Assembly (NCBI GenBank): GCA_037367355.1 | Contig: CM074702.1 | Location: forward strand, 2,790,001-2,854,000 | DNA from: Neoscytalidium dimidiatum | Lineage: Eukaryota > Ascomycota > Dothideomycetes > Botryosphaeriales > Botryosphaeriaceae | Length of the DNA: 64,000 bases | Reading direction: 5' to 3' | Shown: positions 23,496 to 35,219 of the stretch, in pieces | Numbering within the stretch: position 1 is the first letter of the stretch | How the letters are laid out: each line of letters starts with the position of its first letter | Notes under the pieces: model-generated | Told to the model about the DNA's origin: nothing | Databases searched by the model: none | What the model saw: the letters and a program-made list of their open reading frames with translations, nothing else | Translations under genes and position numbers: made by a program

Positions 23496-26400
23496 TTAAG
23501 AGTTTAGAAACTTTAATTAAGTAGAGAGTAGATATCTTCTAGAATAAAAAGTAAAAAGAATTAATTATTTTAAGGTTAGACGGCTTATCTTTTAGAAAAT
23601 CTCTAATTTTCTTAATAAGTTTACTTTTATATTTGTTCTCTCTTTCTAGAAGGCTTTAAATTAGATATTTTTAATCTAATTTAAGACTTTATAGAGCGTA
23701 GAATTAGAGGTTATTTTCTAAGCGGATTTTTAAGGATAGAATTACGGCTTCTATTTTAAGGGGAGTAATTAGAGCGATTTTAAAAACGCCTAGTATTTTC
23801 TATAAGGCTAGATTCTAGAGTATCGTAGCTTTTTATTTAAAATTTGCTTAGTTATTCTAGTATAAAACGGAGCCGTAGTTAGAAACGAAGGTAACGTAGA
23901 CTAAGTATAACTATCGTACTATATTAGATTTTAGTCCGTTTTTAATATTAGCTAGTCGATTTATTCTTAATAGACTTAAACGGGCTTAGTTTATTCTAAT
24001 ATTAACGTATTCCTTAAAGTTAAAAAGAGAGTCTAAGAAAATTTCTAGATATCGAACTAGATTCTTAGACTTTATAACTAAACCCGTAGATAGTTTTAGA
24101 GTAGAATCTCTTATCGCTTTTTCTTTAGAAAAATATATTAATTCGGTTTTTTTAAGGTTAAATTATATAGTATTTTCTGCGTCTAGTTTATAGAGTCTTT
24201 CCGCTTCTCTTTCTAGTATCTTAATATTCTTTTTCTAGCTATTTAAACTTACTATTTAAGAGATATCGTCGATATAGAATAAATAGATAGCGAAGTTTAT
24301 CTAGAATAGGTCTCGGATATATATTAAAAATAGTATTAGCGAAATAGAGCTTTCTTACGATATACTTATTTCTACGTTACTAAATTCTTCTATATTTCTA
24401 TTAAAACTAAGACGTAATTATTAGAAATTTAAGAAAGTTCTAATCTACGCGAGTAGGTTAGTTAGGAGCTTTAACTTTTTTAGAATTTCTAGAAGTTATT
24501 CTTACGCGACGTAATCGTATACGCCGCGTATATCTAGAAATAGCGTAGATATTTTTAGCTTTATCTTTTAGTTTTCCTCTACTAAATTCGTTAAAATAAA
24601 GTAGATATCTATTATAGATTTTTTAAGTCTTTCCTCTATTTAGGTAGGATAGATTAGGTTTATAGTTTCTACTAAAAAGCCGAGGTATTTAGCTATTACT
24701 CGTTTAAGTACTTTTTCTAGATAATTTAATAAAGAAATAACCCTATAAGTCTTAGAATTTATAAGATCTAGCTTATTAGGTTTCTTTAAAATTACTTTCG
24801 TTACTTATCTCTAGTACTTTAAATAGTAGCTATATTTAAATAGATTTAAATAGATAAAATAAAAGGCTTCGAAAGATACTTTATAGGCCTAAATTATAAT
24901 CTATTAAGATATTAAATTAGGCCCGGGCGTAGTTTCTTTTATTAGGTTCGAATACGTTCGTTTAAGCTCTATTTTATCTAGAATTAACTAATTCTAGCTT
25001 AGATCTAGCTAGTAGTTTATCTAGTTATTTTAGATTTATACGTTAAGAGAAGATAAAAATAAAGTTTCTTTTAGCGCGAAGCTTTTTTCCTTCTAGCTAT
25101 CTTATAGTAGGCCGTTTTTAGCTCGAATTAATAGGATTCGTTCTATTAGGCGGTATTTTATATAGGCTATTACTTTAAAGATAGTTTTAAGGATATTTTT
25201 ACTTAGAAATAAATTCTAGTAGTCCCGTTTAGCTTTTCGAATAAAGGAGAAGTATTCGTTTTAGGTTTTTAGAAAGTCTTATTTATTTATAAGTTCCGAT
25301 AAGCGTTATATAAGCCGCGTTTATTATTTAAGATTCTCTTAGACCTCTATTAAGATAGAATTCTACTAGGATTTAACTTAGGCTAGCGGGGTAGTTTTTA
25401 GAATAGCTTAGTCCGCTACTTATCGTATAAAACTAGTTAAGAATTCTTCTAGTTTTTCTAATAGAAAGACTTCTTTTAAGCGGTTTTTTAGAATCTCTAG
25501 GCTAAGATCTTTATTCTCTTCTTCTAAAATAGCTAGCTACGGGCGTAGCTTTTCTATAAAATTCGAGGCTTTTTCTTTAAAGATTTTAGAGAATTTTTTC
25601 TAATTAGCCTTATCGTAATTAAATCTAAATTACTTAGATTTCTTCTAGTTTATTTATTTATTTAATTAGATTTAAAATAAAATAGAAAAATAGTCGGATT
25701 TAATAGATTTAAGTATTTATTAGTTCGTTATTTTATTCGTTAGCTCTTAGCTAGAAAGCGTTAGATCTATTATTATAGGTCTATCTAAGTTCGACTAGTA
25801 GAAGATATCTTCTTCTAGTATATTTAGTAGGTCTAGATTATTAGATTTAATCTAATTAATTAGAACGGAGACTCTATTCGAGTAGAGGGACCTTAGATTC
25901 TACTATAAATAGTAAATATTAAAGTCTCTAGCTATAATACTAGGAAATTCTAGCTATTAGTAGTCTAGAATACGTTCTAGCGTATAGAGGGAATTATCGA
26001 TTTCTTATTTCTTTTAGTTATATAGATTAAAGAGGTAGAATTAGCTATTTTTCTCTATTATTTTTAGAACTATTAGGTTAGAGGATTTTATTATCGCGGA
26101 GTTATAGTTAATATTTATTTTTGTTAGATAATAGAATATATATACTAACGTACGCGGTCTTTCCGTTAGAGAATAATCTAACAGAATTTAAACGAACGTA
26201 GGATAGTTAACCGACCGTCTTTCTCTAGAATTTTCGGAGTTTATTAGCTACGATTCTTATATAAGAATTAGACTAATTTTAAGATCAATTACTTTAGATA
26301 GAAGGCTCTCTATAGCTAGAGCGTTTCTATTTAAATTAGCTTAAATACTCTTAGTTTATCTATAGATAAAAGAGGTTAGTTAGTTTAAATTAGAATAGTA

Positions 26401-28000
26401 CTAGTATCGTATATCTTTAGAGGCTTTATAGCCTATAAATCGATACTTATACTCTTTCGTAAGATACTTCTTTTTATAGATTTTATATATAGGAGTCCTC
26501 GTATACTTTATCGTTTCGTATTTATTTTTAAGGTAGTTACGATATTAAATTCTCTTAGAAATAATCCGTACTTTTTCTACCTTATAGCTTATTTTATATA
26601 TAAAAGGGCGGCTATTAATAATCTTTTTTTATTTCTTTTTAATATAGAACGAGACTATAACGGATTCTATAGATTAGTTTTCTCTTTTTTTCTTTAAGGT
26701 AGCCTAGTAGGGCTTTCTAATAGAAGATAGACCTACGTTAAAAGTCTCTATTTTCTTCTTAATAAAGAAGTCGATTAAAATATCCTTAGTTTCCCACGTA
26801 GGAATTTCGTAGATAATAATCTTATACTAGACCTCGACTAGTTTTAGATTAGAATTAGAAAGGACTTTTCTAATAATATTCTCTTTTTCTAAGAGAAATT
26901 AGCTAGTATAGTCTTTAATATCTATAATTAGAATATTTTCCTTAAATAAAAGAGAAGTTCTTTAAATAACGGGTTTATTTATAAATCTAGCTTTTATAAA
27001 TACTAGGTTTAGCTTTTATTAGAGCTAGATTCTATTAAATTAGTTTTATAAGCTATCGTAGAAGACGATAATTTATCTATCTTTAATAGACGTTAGTTTT
27101 ACGAGCTTTAAAGTTGTTTTTTTAGTTAGTTTTTTATACAATACGGTTATAAAACCGTCGTTTAGAACTAAATCTACCGCTACTAAGGCGTAAAAGATAG
27201 GTTTTTTAGCTAAGATTAGCTAGCTAGGCTAGGATTTTTCTATAGTAGCTATAGAAATAGCTTTAAGATTTCTTATTTTATTTAAAAGCGTATAAAATAC
27301 GTTTTTAAATACGCGAACTTTAGTAGCGAGAATCGACTTTATAAAGTTAATTTTCTCTTTCGTCGTATATTCGCGGAAGATAGTAAGAAGTTTACTAAGA
27401 TTATTAGTCTTAGATCTATTATCTTTAAGGTCGATTATCTTAATAAGATAGTCGAACGCGGCTTTAATATATTCTATAGAGGACTTTAGTTTAGATTCTA
27501 GTATATACTAGGTTCTTTTCTTAAGATAGTATTTAAACGGGTTAATATCTATAGAGATAGGCGAAAAGAAAAGTCTCTTTTCTAGAGTCGGCGTAGACTC
27601 TACTATTACTATTACTCGTTTAGAGTCTTTCGGCCTTTTAAATAGCGATATTATCTCGTTATTTTCTATCTTAATATTATTAATATTACTAGAGCTAGTA
27701 GTATTTAAGAATTTAATAACTACTAATATAGCTAGTAGTTAAGTAGAGGTTAAGAAATGTAGAAGATCTAGAGTATCCGAAGAATTTAGAGCGAGTTTTT
27801 CTTTTTCTATATTCTTTCTAGATAAGAAAATCGAAAAATAGAAAATAAGACTAGAAAGAAATTACCGGCTTTAATTTCGTCTAAACTAAGCTATAAATAA
27901 ATAAATTCTAGGCGAAGGTAGAAAATTTTCTTAGTTACTTTCTTCTAAGAAGTAACTAAAGCGTTTTTAGTAGCTATTTATTTAAGCTTCTCGCTTATTC

Positions 28001-29350
28001 TTAGTTGATTTTTTAGTTCGCTTAGATATAGAGGTAGTAAGAACTCTACGTATACGAGCCGCGAAAAAGAGGTAGAGTAAAAAAGAAGAAAAAGCGCTTC
28101 TTCGCCTTAGATTTAGATACGTAAACGCGCTTTAAATCTAGTATAACTTAATATAAAGGTACGCGTAGATATCTTCTAGCTATAGCTTAAATTTAGTATA
28201 TTTTTAAGTCGTTTTAGAGTCTTAGTAGGAATATAGAGATAAAGAGAGACGATTTAATCTAATAAGGTCTCTTTTCTACGCGATAGCGTAATAGCGCGTA
28301 TAGCTATAAAGCTAAGATTCGAGAATCTAGCTTAGGAAATTAAGAGCTTTCGATAGATACCGGTCTTAGCGCTTTTTCTTAAAGTCGAGTTTAAAGGTTA
28401 ACCTATTTAGTCTAGATTAGTATTAGCTTTCTTTTTAACTTTTACTCTTAGTATATTATAGACGTGGATAAAGTTAGTAACTATAAGAATAAAAACGCGT
28501 AAAGCGTTAATAAAGAAAGCCTAGTCTTATATTAGATTCTTATTATTTAAAGTTATTAAAAAGTAAAGATACTATTTACTATTAAGCTTAAAAAAATAAC
28601 GTTTTACTATTAATAGTATTAAAGTTAATATTATTAGCGCTAAATAACTATTAAATTAGTTTAATAAGAATAATATTCGTAAAATAGTTATTAATAAAGA
28701 TCTCTTTAAAAATAGATTTAAAGAGCGAGTCGTTATTATTAAAACGCGCTATAGTAGTTAGTTTATTAGATTCTTATTAGTAGAATAAGTAGATAAAGAC
28801 TCTATATCTACTAAATTAGAGTAAATTATTAGCTTAGATAGATAAGAGTTAGGTTTTTTAAAAAGAGATATCTTTCTAGTATAGTAAGTAGAATAAACTT
28901 CTACTAAGAACTAAAGAAAGAGCTTAAAAGAGATAGAGCTTAGAAAAGTATTATAATCTATAAGAAATTAAGTTTAACTTAAATATAAGTTAATAAAGTT
29001 TCTAAGCTAAAGAGAAAAAGAAGAAGTAACTAAGGATAGCTAATATACTATCCGAGCTTAGGCTAATAGTTAAGGGAAAATAATCACCCGTAGTTAGCCA
29101 CGTAATCCCTTGATACTTACCGTAGGGCGGTAACCCGGAAGGTCCTAATAAGGAGGCAGAGGCGTAACAACTCTCTAGAAGTACTGGAACCTCTAGAACC
29201 TCTAGAACCTCTAGAAGCTCTTAGGTCGGGCCGGACTATAAATTAAGGCTGTGGTCCCTACGTTCTAACCCGGGTCGGCATAGGGTCGACACGGGGTCGA
29301 CAACTTAGTAGCTTGGCGCTCGGGGAATTTTGCTGATGCTGTCCTCGCGC
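28001..29350. repeat. RIP-mutated DNA grading into normal sequence at about 29080
   Basis: RIP signature continues to about 29080, possibly the LINE 5' region or another element. From there normal dinucleotides return. At 29190-29216 the 9-bp unit CCTCTAGAA is repeated three times, and at 29270-29305 there are GGTCGACAC-like repeats. No coding region is seen. Confidence 0.6.
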
Positions 29351-29743
29351 TTAGACAAGTAGCGCGGCCAGTCGGGCTAAATGCGAGCCTCGTATCTTGC
29401 TGTCAGCAAATGTGGCTTTCTGAGCCCTCTCGAAGATAGGGGGCACACCTGCGTTGGGCGCAAAATGGTACGTGTGGGCATGACTGGGCACATCGCGGGC
29501 ACAGCCAGGGTACTGATTCTCGAACCACGTTCCACCAGTATCCGCATTCTTCTCGTAGACTACGTGCTCCACGTTCTCGCAATGGTTCTGGATGTTGTAC
29601 GAGGTGAGGCTCCCCGCGACACCTGCACCCACTGTAATCACTCTGATCCGCCTGTTTTGAGGAATGTAGAGAGTAACGACAGGGGTGGTAGGGATCTGAG
29701 ATATCCGGCTGTTGAACAAGGGCGGATTCGCCATTTTGTGCAA
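29351..29743 (-). pseudogene. N-terminal fragment of a Baeyer-Villiger-type flavin monooxygenase
   Basis: The 130-residue frame carries the FAD-binding start of the family: [18 protein letters not shown] (GxGxxG), then [20 protein letters not shown] and [14 protein letters not shown], all in canonical order. Such enzymes are normally about 500-600 aa, so three quarters is absent. The frame ends close to the RIP block at 29.1 kb, and no downstream domains (second Rossmann fold, FxGxxxHxxxW fingerprint) occur. It is most likely a gene cut by the transposon cluster. The C-terminal 30 residues do not look family-like, so a frameshift near 29430 is possible. Confidence 0.75.
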
Positions 29744-30372
29744 AAGTAATGAAGATGCTCGTCAAGAGGTTTATGGGAGAGCAACGATGATATCGACGCA
29801 ATATGCGAAATTCAAAGGACAGAATTAGGAGGAAGCACTCAAATGTTATGTATTCAAGCTTTTCATTTCAATTCCGAGCTTTGATAAGGTTATCCAAAGC
29901 CCAAAACGGGCCTTGAGTAAATGTACAGTTGGCACGAGCGCAATAGCTTTGCAACAAGCCCTAGCTTGGGCAGGCATTCCGCTTGCAGAACGAGCCGCAC
30001 GCGGCTGTCATGAGGACACGTGTAGCCCTCGTTAATTTGCTATCCTTCGTTGAAGGCCACGACTCGATGGGCTTGAGAGAGGCAAGGCTGGGAGAACAAG
30101 TTCCTAGTCCCGATATCGTACAACGAGCGTCGTGGTCTATCATGGTGTTCAGATTTTCTTTTGTGCTTCATACTCAAATAAGCGTTCGTGTAGTACCTTT
30201 GCTTGCTCTTTCGTCTACGAGGAGATGGAGAGGACTTTCACCCTTTATTGTAGGCCATTAATCCTTCGTATAAAAGGGCTCCGCGAGGTGGTCTTCCCAG
30301 AAGGCAAACGACGGATGAGAGAGGATATGCAGCTGTACTCTCAAATGAAGACCGTTTTGAAGAGGGCAGTAT
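29744..30372. other. Intergenic, nothing recognised
   Basis: Short frames on both strands have no family features, codon structure or splice support. Confidence 0.5.
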
Positions 30373-31039
30373 TCAACGTTCAATAGAGATGCAGTGCGTA
30401 GGAATCGTTGATTGGATTCGAAAGAGTGCCGGTTCCTTTTTACACTCGTTGAGTCGAGCGCTGCAATAATCATACCAAAACCTCGCAACGAAACGAAACA
30501 ATAGTAGCCTTAACTCAATCTCAGCACGTGCTAGCGTCTGCACCAGCTTCCGAGTTGTCTGCTGACGCTGCGAAGGAGCAATCTAGTTCGCGCGCTATCA
30601 CGAAGGTCAGCTCTGCTCAGAAAATGGTAGGTCATTACTCACGGTCTGCTTGGCCTCATCCTCCTGTACGTGTCCGCCCTTGACCTTGGCACCGCCAGAG
30701 TCTTCAACCTGCACAGAAGAATGGGCATTCGGATCGCCCTCGCTTGAGTGGCTCATACTGCTATATTGGGTCAGCGGGCAGAAGCAGGAATAAAATAAGA
30801 TCACGTAGAGACGCGCCTGCTTACGTGACAGTGAGCTGCTCCATAGTCTTCATGGCATCTTCAGTGAAGAGTTCGCCACTCTCAAAGGCCCTCTGGGTCT
30901 TCGCGAGAGCAAGGCTTTGGTATCTTGGGTCGATGGTACCGGAAACACGTTTCCAGCCAGGACCCGTCTCAGAGAGATAGACGGGGATTGTCCTGGAAAG
31001 CGCCTTATTGAAAACGTAGCCAAGAAAAATTCCGGGCAT
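30373..31039 (-). CDS. Hypothetical small spliced protein, 175 aa
   Basis: Model with three exons: 31039-30825, 30760-30643, 30567-30373. Intron 1 is GTAAGC...AATATAG; intron 2 is GTGAGT...TTCGCAG with an AGCTGACC branch site. All exons stay in phase and the model ends at TGA 30373-30375. The start MPGIFLGYVFNKALSRTIPV is followed by a basic, folded-looking 70 residues. The middle is acidic and Ser/Gly-rich (SSVQVEDSGGAKVKGGHVQE) and the end is basic. If intron 2 is not removed the protein ends instead at 30607. I do not recognise the family. The third exon is the least certain part. Confidence 0.5.
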
Positions 31040-32508
31040 ATCGAACGGAGCCGAAGATTAATGTATAGCTTTGGCAACGGGAGCTTTGAAGTATCGATTG
31101 TTCGTAAATGCAACAGGGGCCTTGATAGAAAGTGCTGCTGGACAATTAAGACCCTTTTTTTTTTTGAAGAAGAAGAAGAAGCTGGCTTTTTTATATTTGC
31201 ATGCATCGAGCAACAAACTATAGCTGTCCAAATCACTTCTTATCGATTTTCGAATAAGGTCAGATAGTTCGTCCAATTATAATAGCTCCCAGCGAAATGT
31301 AGACGTATCTGATCAGTATAAATTTATCAAAGTATCTCAAAGCGTGAATTCCCCACCAGTCTACGATCGCCGAATCAGCTAGTCGAGTACATGATAAAGT
31401 GGGACTAGTCTCTGATATTGATGGTGCATGGTCATGCGAGCCCCAAAATGGGAACCAGACCGCGAAAATGTTGATGGAATTCTGGTTGTTCGTTACCACT
31501 AACGAGTGGCGCTGGCTACATGCATCTAGCACTATTACTGCGGCAGGTAGAAAGCTAAAACAAATCAGGCAATAAGGCATTGATCAGCCAACGATTGGGC
31601 TCATGTTTCATCAGATATCGATGCCTCTACTTTGGCAGAAAGTGATCCGCAGAATCCTTGTTGTGTAGAGGCAAAGATACGGAGTAGTATCGGCGGAATG
31701 TCCTTTAAGGGAATAAAACTGAGTAGACCTCTTTTTGTGGTAATTAAAGCTCAAGACCAACGAGCAGGGTGGCTGTGCACGGTTTGTAGACCCATTCCAC
31801 GGATTCGATGGTACGTCGGTACAAAATAGGTCTTACCACTGATGGTTTCTGCGCTCTAGTGGAAAGGCTACCTGCCTCTCATTGGGAGATGCGAAAGTAT
31901 TTTAGAAACAGTATTGACAAGCATCTTATTGGTGAAGATACTTCTAGATTCTTACAAACTGTGCTATCGTATCATTACGAAGTATACCTGTGTCCCGTCA
32001 CGAAAGGTACCTATTTCTTATCGGAGAGACTGAATCGTCGGAAGAGGAGCAGATAATCGAAGACTTCACCATTAACCTTAGCTTAGCAAGACGTTTAGCC
32101 CCCCAGTGACGCCAGCCTACAAATGCTGCGTCGCATTATTGAAGTGGTGTTACGACTCCTTCTCAAGGTATAGTCGAGAGTCATGAGTCCAGAGTTGGAG
32201 GATTCCGCACTGTTACAGCTAAAAATGACAGAAGAAAGAGCAATCACTCATGCGGATCAGAGCTGGGAACTTGACGTCTTGCCTTATACGGCATCTCCAG
32301 GCGCGTATTGAAACACGATGTGCACACGAGCAACACATGTTCCCGCGTGAATGCCCTTAAACATGCCATTTCACGATTAATGCCTATAATGGCAGTTGAA
32401 TTAGTCCCATTTATCTCAAAGGCAATACACGAGAGCCACCTATATAATTTTTGGCAACAAGTTTTGTGAAAAGCCTGAGTCAACAAAGAGTATAGTGCTC
32501 TACATTTC
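31040..32508. other. Gene-poor stretch
   Basis: Holds a (GAA)n run with a 13-T tract at 31150-31185 and the repeat at 31481-31620. Scattered frames up to 82 residues are not supported by splice signals or family features. Confidence 0.5.
31481..31620 (-). repeat. Inverted partner of the 13062-13195 repeat
   Basis: Reverse complement matches 13062-13195 over about 135-140 bp with an identical core of about 45 bp. The copies face each other across the 18-kb DUF3435-plus-LINE block and carry little RIP. Confidence 0.85.
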
Positions 32509-33804
32509 CTATCTAGCTATACCTGTGCATGAGAGTGGCTTAGTTTCCTGCTTCATGCTTGAAAGAGCTTTCTTCAATGCGCGGAATTGCTGTGACGCCA
32601 GAACTTGTGTAGCAGACGGTCTTTTCTTAGGGTTGACAACCAACATGAAACTGAGCAGATCCTTCAGCTCAGGTGGTATGTGCATTTCCCGCATCTCATT
32701 CTCTAAAGATGAGATGCATTTCAGCGCCGGGTCCTCGACAAAATCTTCGCTGAACGCGAATTCGAGCGGGTGGACATCATCTTCGACCGGCGGACCGATC
32801 CAGCCGGGAAAGAGCCGCCTGAGTTTTGCGATGCACCAAGCGTTCTTGAGGAAGTCGTCATTACTGCCGGTGGTACCCAAGATACCTGGTTTAATCCAGC
32901 AAAGTAACATCGCGGCACACGCCCACACCTGAGATCGGTCATTGCACGGTAGGCCTCGGAAAACTTCGGGAGCACGCATGGCGTGAGGCTGGGCGTCGCA
33001 CCTCGAGCCATCGGCGAATGCTGAAGAAAAGGTCAGCATAGGCCGTACAGAAACAGGTAACACATGCTTACTAAGACCGAGATCCGCTACCTTGACGACC
33101 AGATCGTCAGTGCCAATGCCCGAGAGCAGAATGTTGGCAGGTTTCGCATCTACGTTGTCAGTATAGGCCAGTCATTGAGGGTTGAGGAACTACCCGTGTT
33201 GACAAGTCCGGCTTCGCCAAAGCTGATGAAACTAGTCATAACCGTTTCGACGATAGCTGTGATGAGCACATGACTACGCCTGTCGAACTCGGGCAGAACG
33301 TCCGCGAAGGTGTTTTCAAACCATTCGAGAGCTAGACACGGGGTTGCACTCGTGTTATTGTTGAAAGCTATGGGATCGCCTATCAAGTCGTAAAGTTTCC
33401 GGATGCATGCGCTAGATGCGATGCTGGGATGGGAGTATGTCTCCCATTCGCGCTTCAGGTTTCCTCTGGCCACTTTCATGTCTGACGGAGCACACTTGAT
33501 GACCGCCCTAAGTAATGGAATCAGCATTCGGATTCCGGGATGATTAATGCAAAGTGACAGACCATTGTGGCACATCAGAGCCATGACCCTTTGGTATGAC
33601 TTTTGCCTTGAAGGTTGTAGATACGTGCGTGCCGTCTCCTTTGAGAGGCTCGACGATGGAATAATCCCACCAAGCTCCTGGAAGGATCTGCCCACGAGAA
33701 AGAGACATGGCCCTGGCTATGAATGATGTCTTGTCTTCTGCGAAAGCTGGGCGGAGTAGGGGTCGCATTGGTAGGTGTCGAGGTAAGTGAGGAAAAGGCA
33801 ACAT
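32509..33804 (-). CDS. Serine/threonine protein kinase domain protein, 381 aa
   Basis: Four exons: 33804-33563, 33507-33194, 33149-33072, 33020-32509; introns of 55, 44 and 51 nt all GT-AG and in phase. The kinase fold is visible: a glycine-containing loop near residue 55, VIK lysine (about K85), a helix-C glutamate in LKREWETYSH, and the hinge CLALEWFENTFADVLPEFDR. The catalytic loop is LVNTDAKPANILLSG (about 182-196, NTD where HRD is usual), followed by VADLGL (DLG for DFG) and MRAPEVF (APE). The C-lobe includes ILGTTGSNDDFLKNAW and a conserved-type Arg in NPKKRPSATQVLA. Aspartate and lysine are kept, so activity is plausible. It resembles fungal kinases with HTD loops (SRPK-like group); substrate unknown. 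An ATG at 33768 is an alternative start. Confidence 0.8.
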
Positions 33805-34424
33805 GGAGATGGCGCGTATATATGGAGCCCACCAGTGATCGGGTGCAAAGTTTGGTCAACGGGTTTATTCTCGATCAAGCACACAGGCCAGCTTCACCTA
33901 CCAAGGATGGGTGGTTACGAAGGTTGATGCTGTCACGAAGCGCAGGGAAGCTACTTATTAATGCAATCGCGTTAATCCTATTCCGTCCGAGTCCGTGCAC
34001 TCATGTGTCACTGCCTTGGCAATCAACCAATGACTGGGCTTGTGTTCTACCGAGTCTGCTGATTAGATGCAAAACATAAATTTTCTACGGACTAGGACGT
34101 TTGATGAGTATTCGATCAGTGACAGTCATTCTTATCAAGATTTCTATTATCTGCACCAATAAGCTCGATCCCGTATCAGTCAAGATAACGGATGACTGAA
34201 TCACATGATACGTGTAGCCTACCCCACCAAGGAGTTTTGGAGTGCCCCCTCATCATTGACGCTCACATACCTGACTCTACATGCGCTACACTCAGCTAGA
34301 TAGAGTGGACCCGCGTCTTACTGTAAGTTTCAGACCCCTTCTTCTCTAAGGAGACAGTAACACTTATGTCTAGTTTACACGGAAACACTTTCTCCGCATT
34401 GCAGTATAAAAGATCGCTTCGCTC
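33805..34424. other. Intergenic between divergent genes
   Basis: Lies between the minus-strand kinase and the plus-strand 34425 gene and probably contains both promoters. No further coding region is supported. Confidence 0.5.
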
Positions 34425-34919
34425 ATGCCATCCCACCTACAAGACTGGAATCTCGATTCATCGATAGAAATATTAAATGATTTAGGGTCTTGGCTCAAAA
34501 GAAATGGAAAATGGGAGCTGCCACAGGAGGGTCGAAGCTTTGAAAAGTGTGTCAGTGAGGGTTTGCACAAGGAAGTAGGCAGATTATGGGCCCGGGTGCA
34601 GCAACTGCTCAGAGACGAAGGCCTATACCCTGAGGTAATGCAATCTGGATGTGATGAATCATTAGGACGTTTCTAACAATCACAGAGACCATTCTTCTCA
34701 GTGTTCAGGCCTCACCGTGAGGGTGGATGGTTTTTCAGCGACAAGTTCGACCAATTCCTTTTTCCTATCAGGTCGACTGAAGAGCCCCAAGACCCTTCAT
34801 CGCTACAAATAACGGATGGAACAATCACGAAGCAATTCGTGCCTGGTAGGGCCTTTTTCTGTGAGCGGAACAAAAGCGTATTTGTCACGGGAGGAGTCGA
34901 ATTCCTTTTCGTACGTTGA
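34425..34919 (+). CDS. Hypothetical spliced protein, 147 aa
   Basis: Two exons, 34425-34634 and 34686-34919. The 51-nt intron is GTAATG...CACAG with a TTCTAAC branch site; splicing joins CCT-GAG to AGA-CCA in phase. The protein starts MPSHLQDWNLDSS, continues with an amphipathic helical first half (EVGRLWARVQQLLRDEG), then a second half rich in aromatic residues and beta-type sequence (GGWFFSDKFDQFLFPI). No signal peptide or membrane helix. Family not recognised. Support is the splice consensus and closed frame only. Confidence 0.5.
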
Positions 34920-35219
34920 TAAGCCGAAAATTGCTTTGCAGCGCCCATGCCTATCGCGTGCATTTCACCGTTCATTGAACATAAGACAGATTCCCTCCCA
35001 ACCAGGGCTCATTGAATATTGAGAGATCATCGCCTGGCCACGGGTCGCTGAAAAGTGCAAGGTGGTCGTACCAAACGTGGTTTTGATCTGAGAACAAGAT
35101 GTTCAGCGCGAGCCTGACTTCTAGGTAGAGACATACCTTGACCCAGACCTGATCCAGATCCCGTGGAAAGAGATCGGGCGACGGTTTGGGTTTGGGCCCT
35201 GTATTCTCCGTTGATTGAA

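Larger units (their letters stand above)
15641..28000 (-). mobile_element. RIP-mutated LINE (Tad/I-like) on the minus strand, split by a gypsy insertion
   Basis: Two pieces, 15641-16883 and 23501 to roughly 28000, are one element interrupted at TTAAG. On the minus strand the right piece holds a reverse transcriptase: ISLILFLIYIRDLF followed by INFAIYLFYIDDIS (YxDD active site near 24262-24280). The left piece holds an RNase H-like domain (YIDASLILNKIKIELVVF, VYNGELEALTRALKL, VYADNWTALYRL, about 16520-16840). RT followed by RNase H in one ORF fits fungal Tad-type LINEs. Endonuclease and ORF1 should lie at about 25.7-28 kb but are too decayed for firm motifs. A TTTA run at 15641-15663 may be the 3' tail in reverse. 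The 5' end is not defined. Confidence 0.75.

Noticed and set aside
28560..28900. Possible Tc1/mariner-like reading in RIP-mutated DNA
   Set aside because: A few suggestive residues only; too many stops and no catalytic motif to support it.
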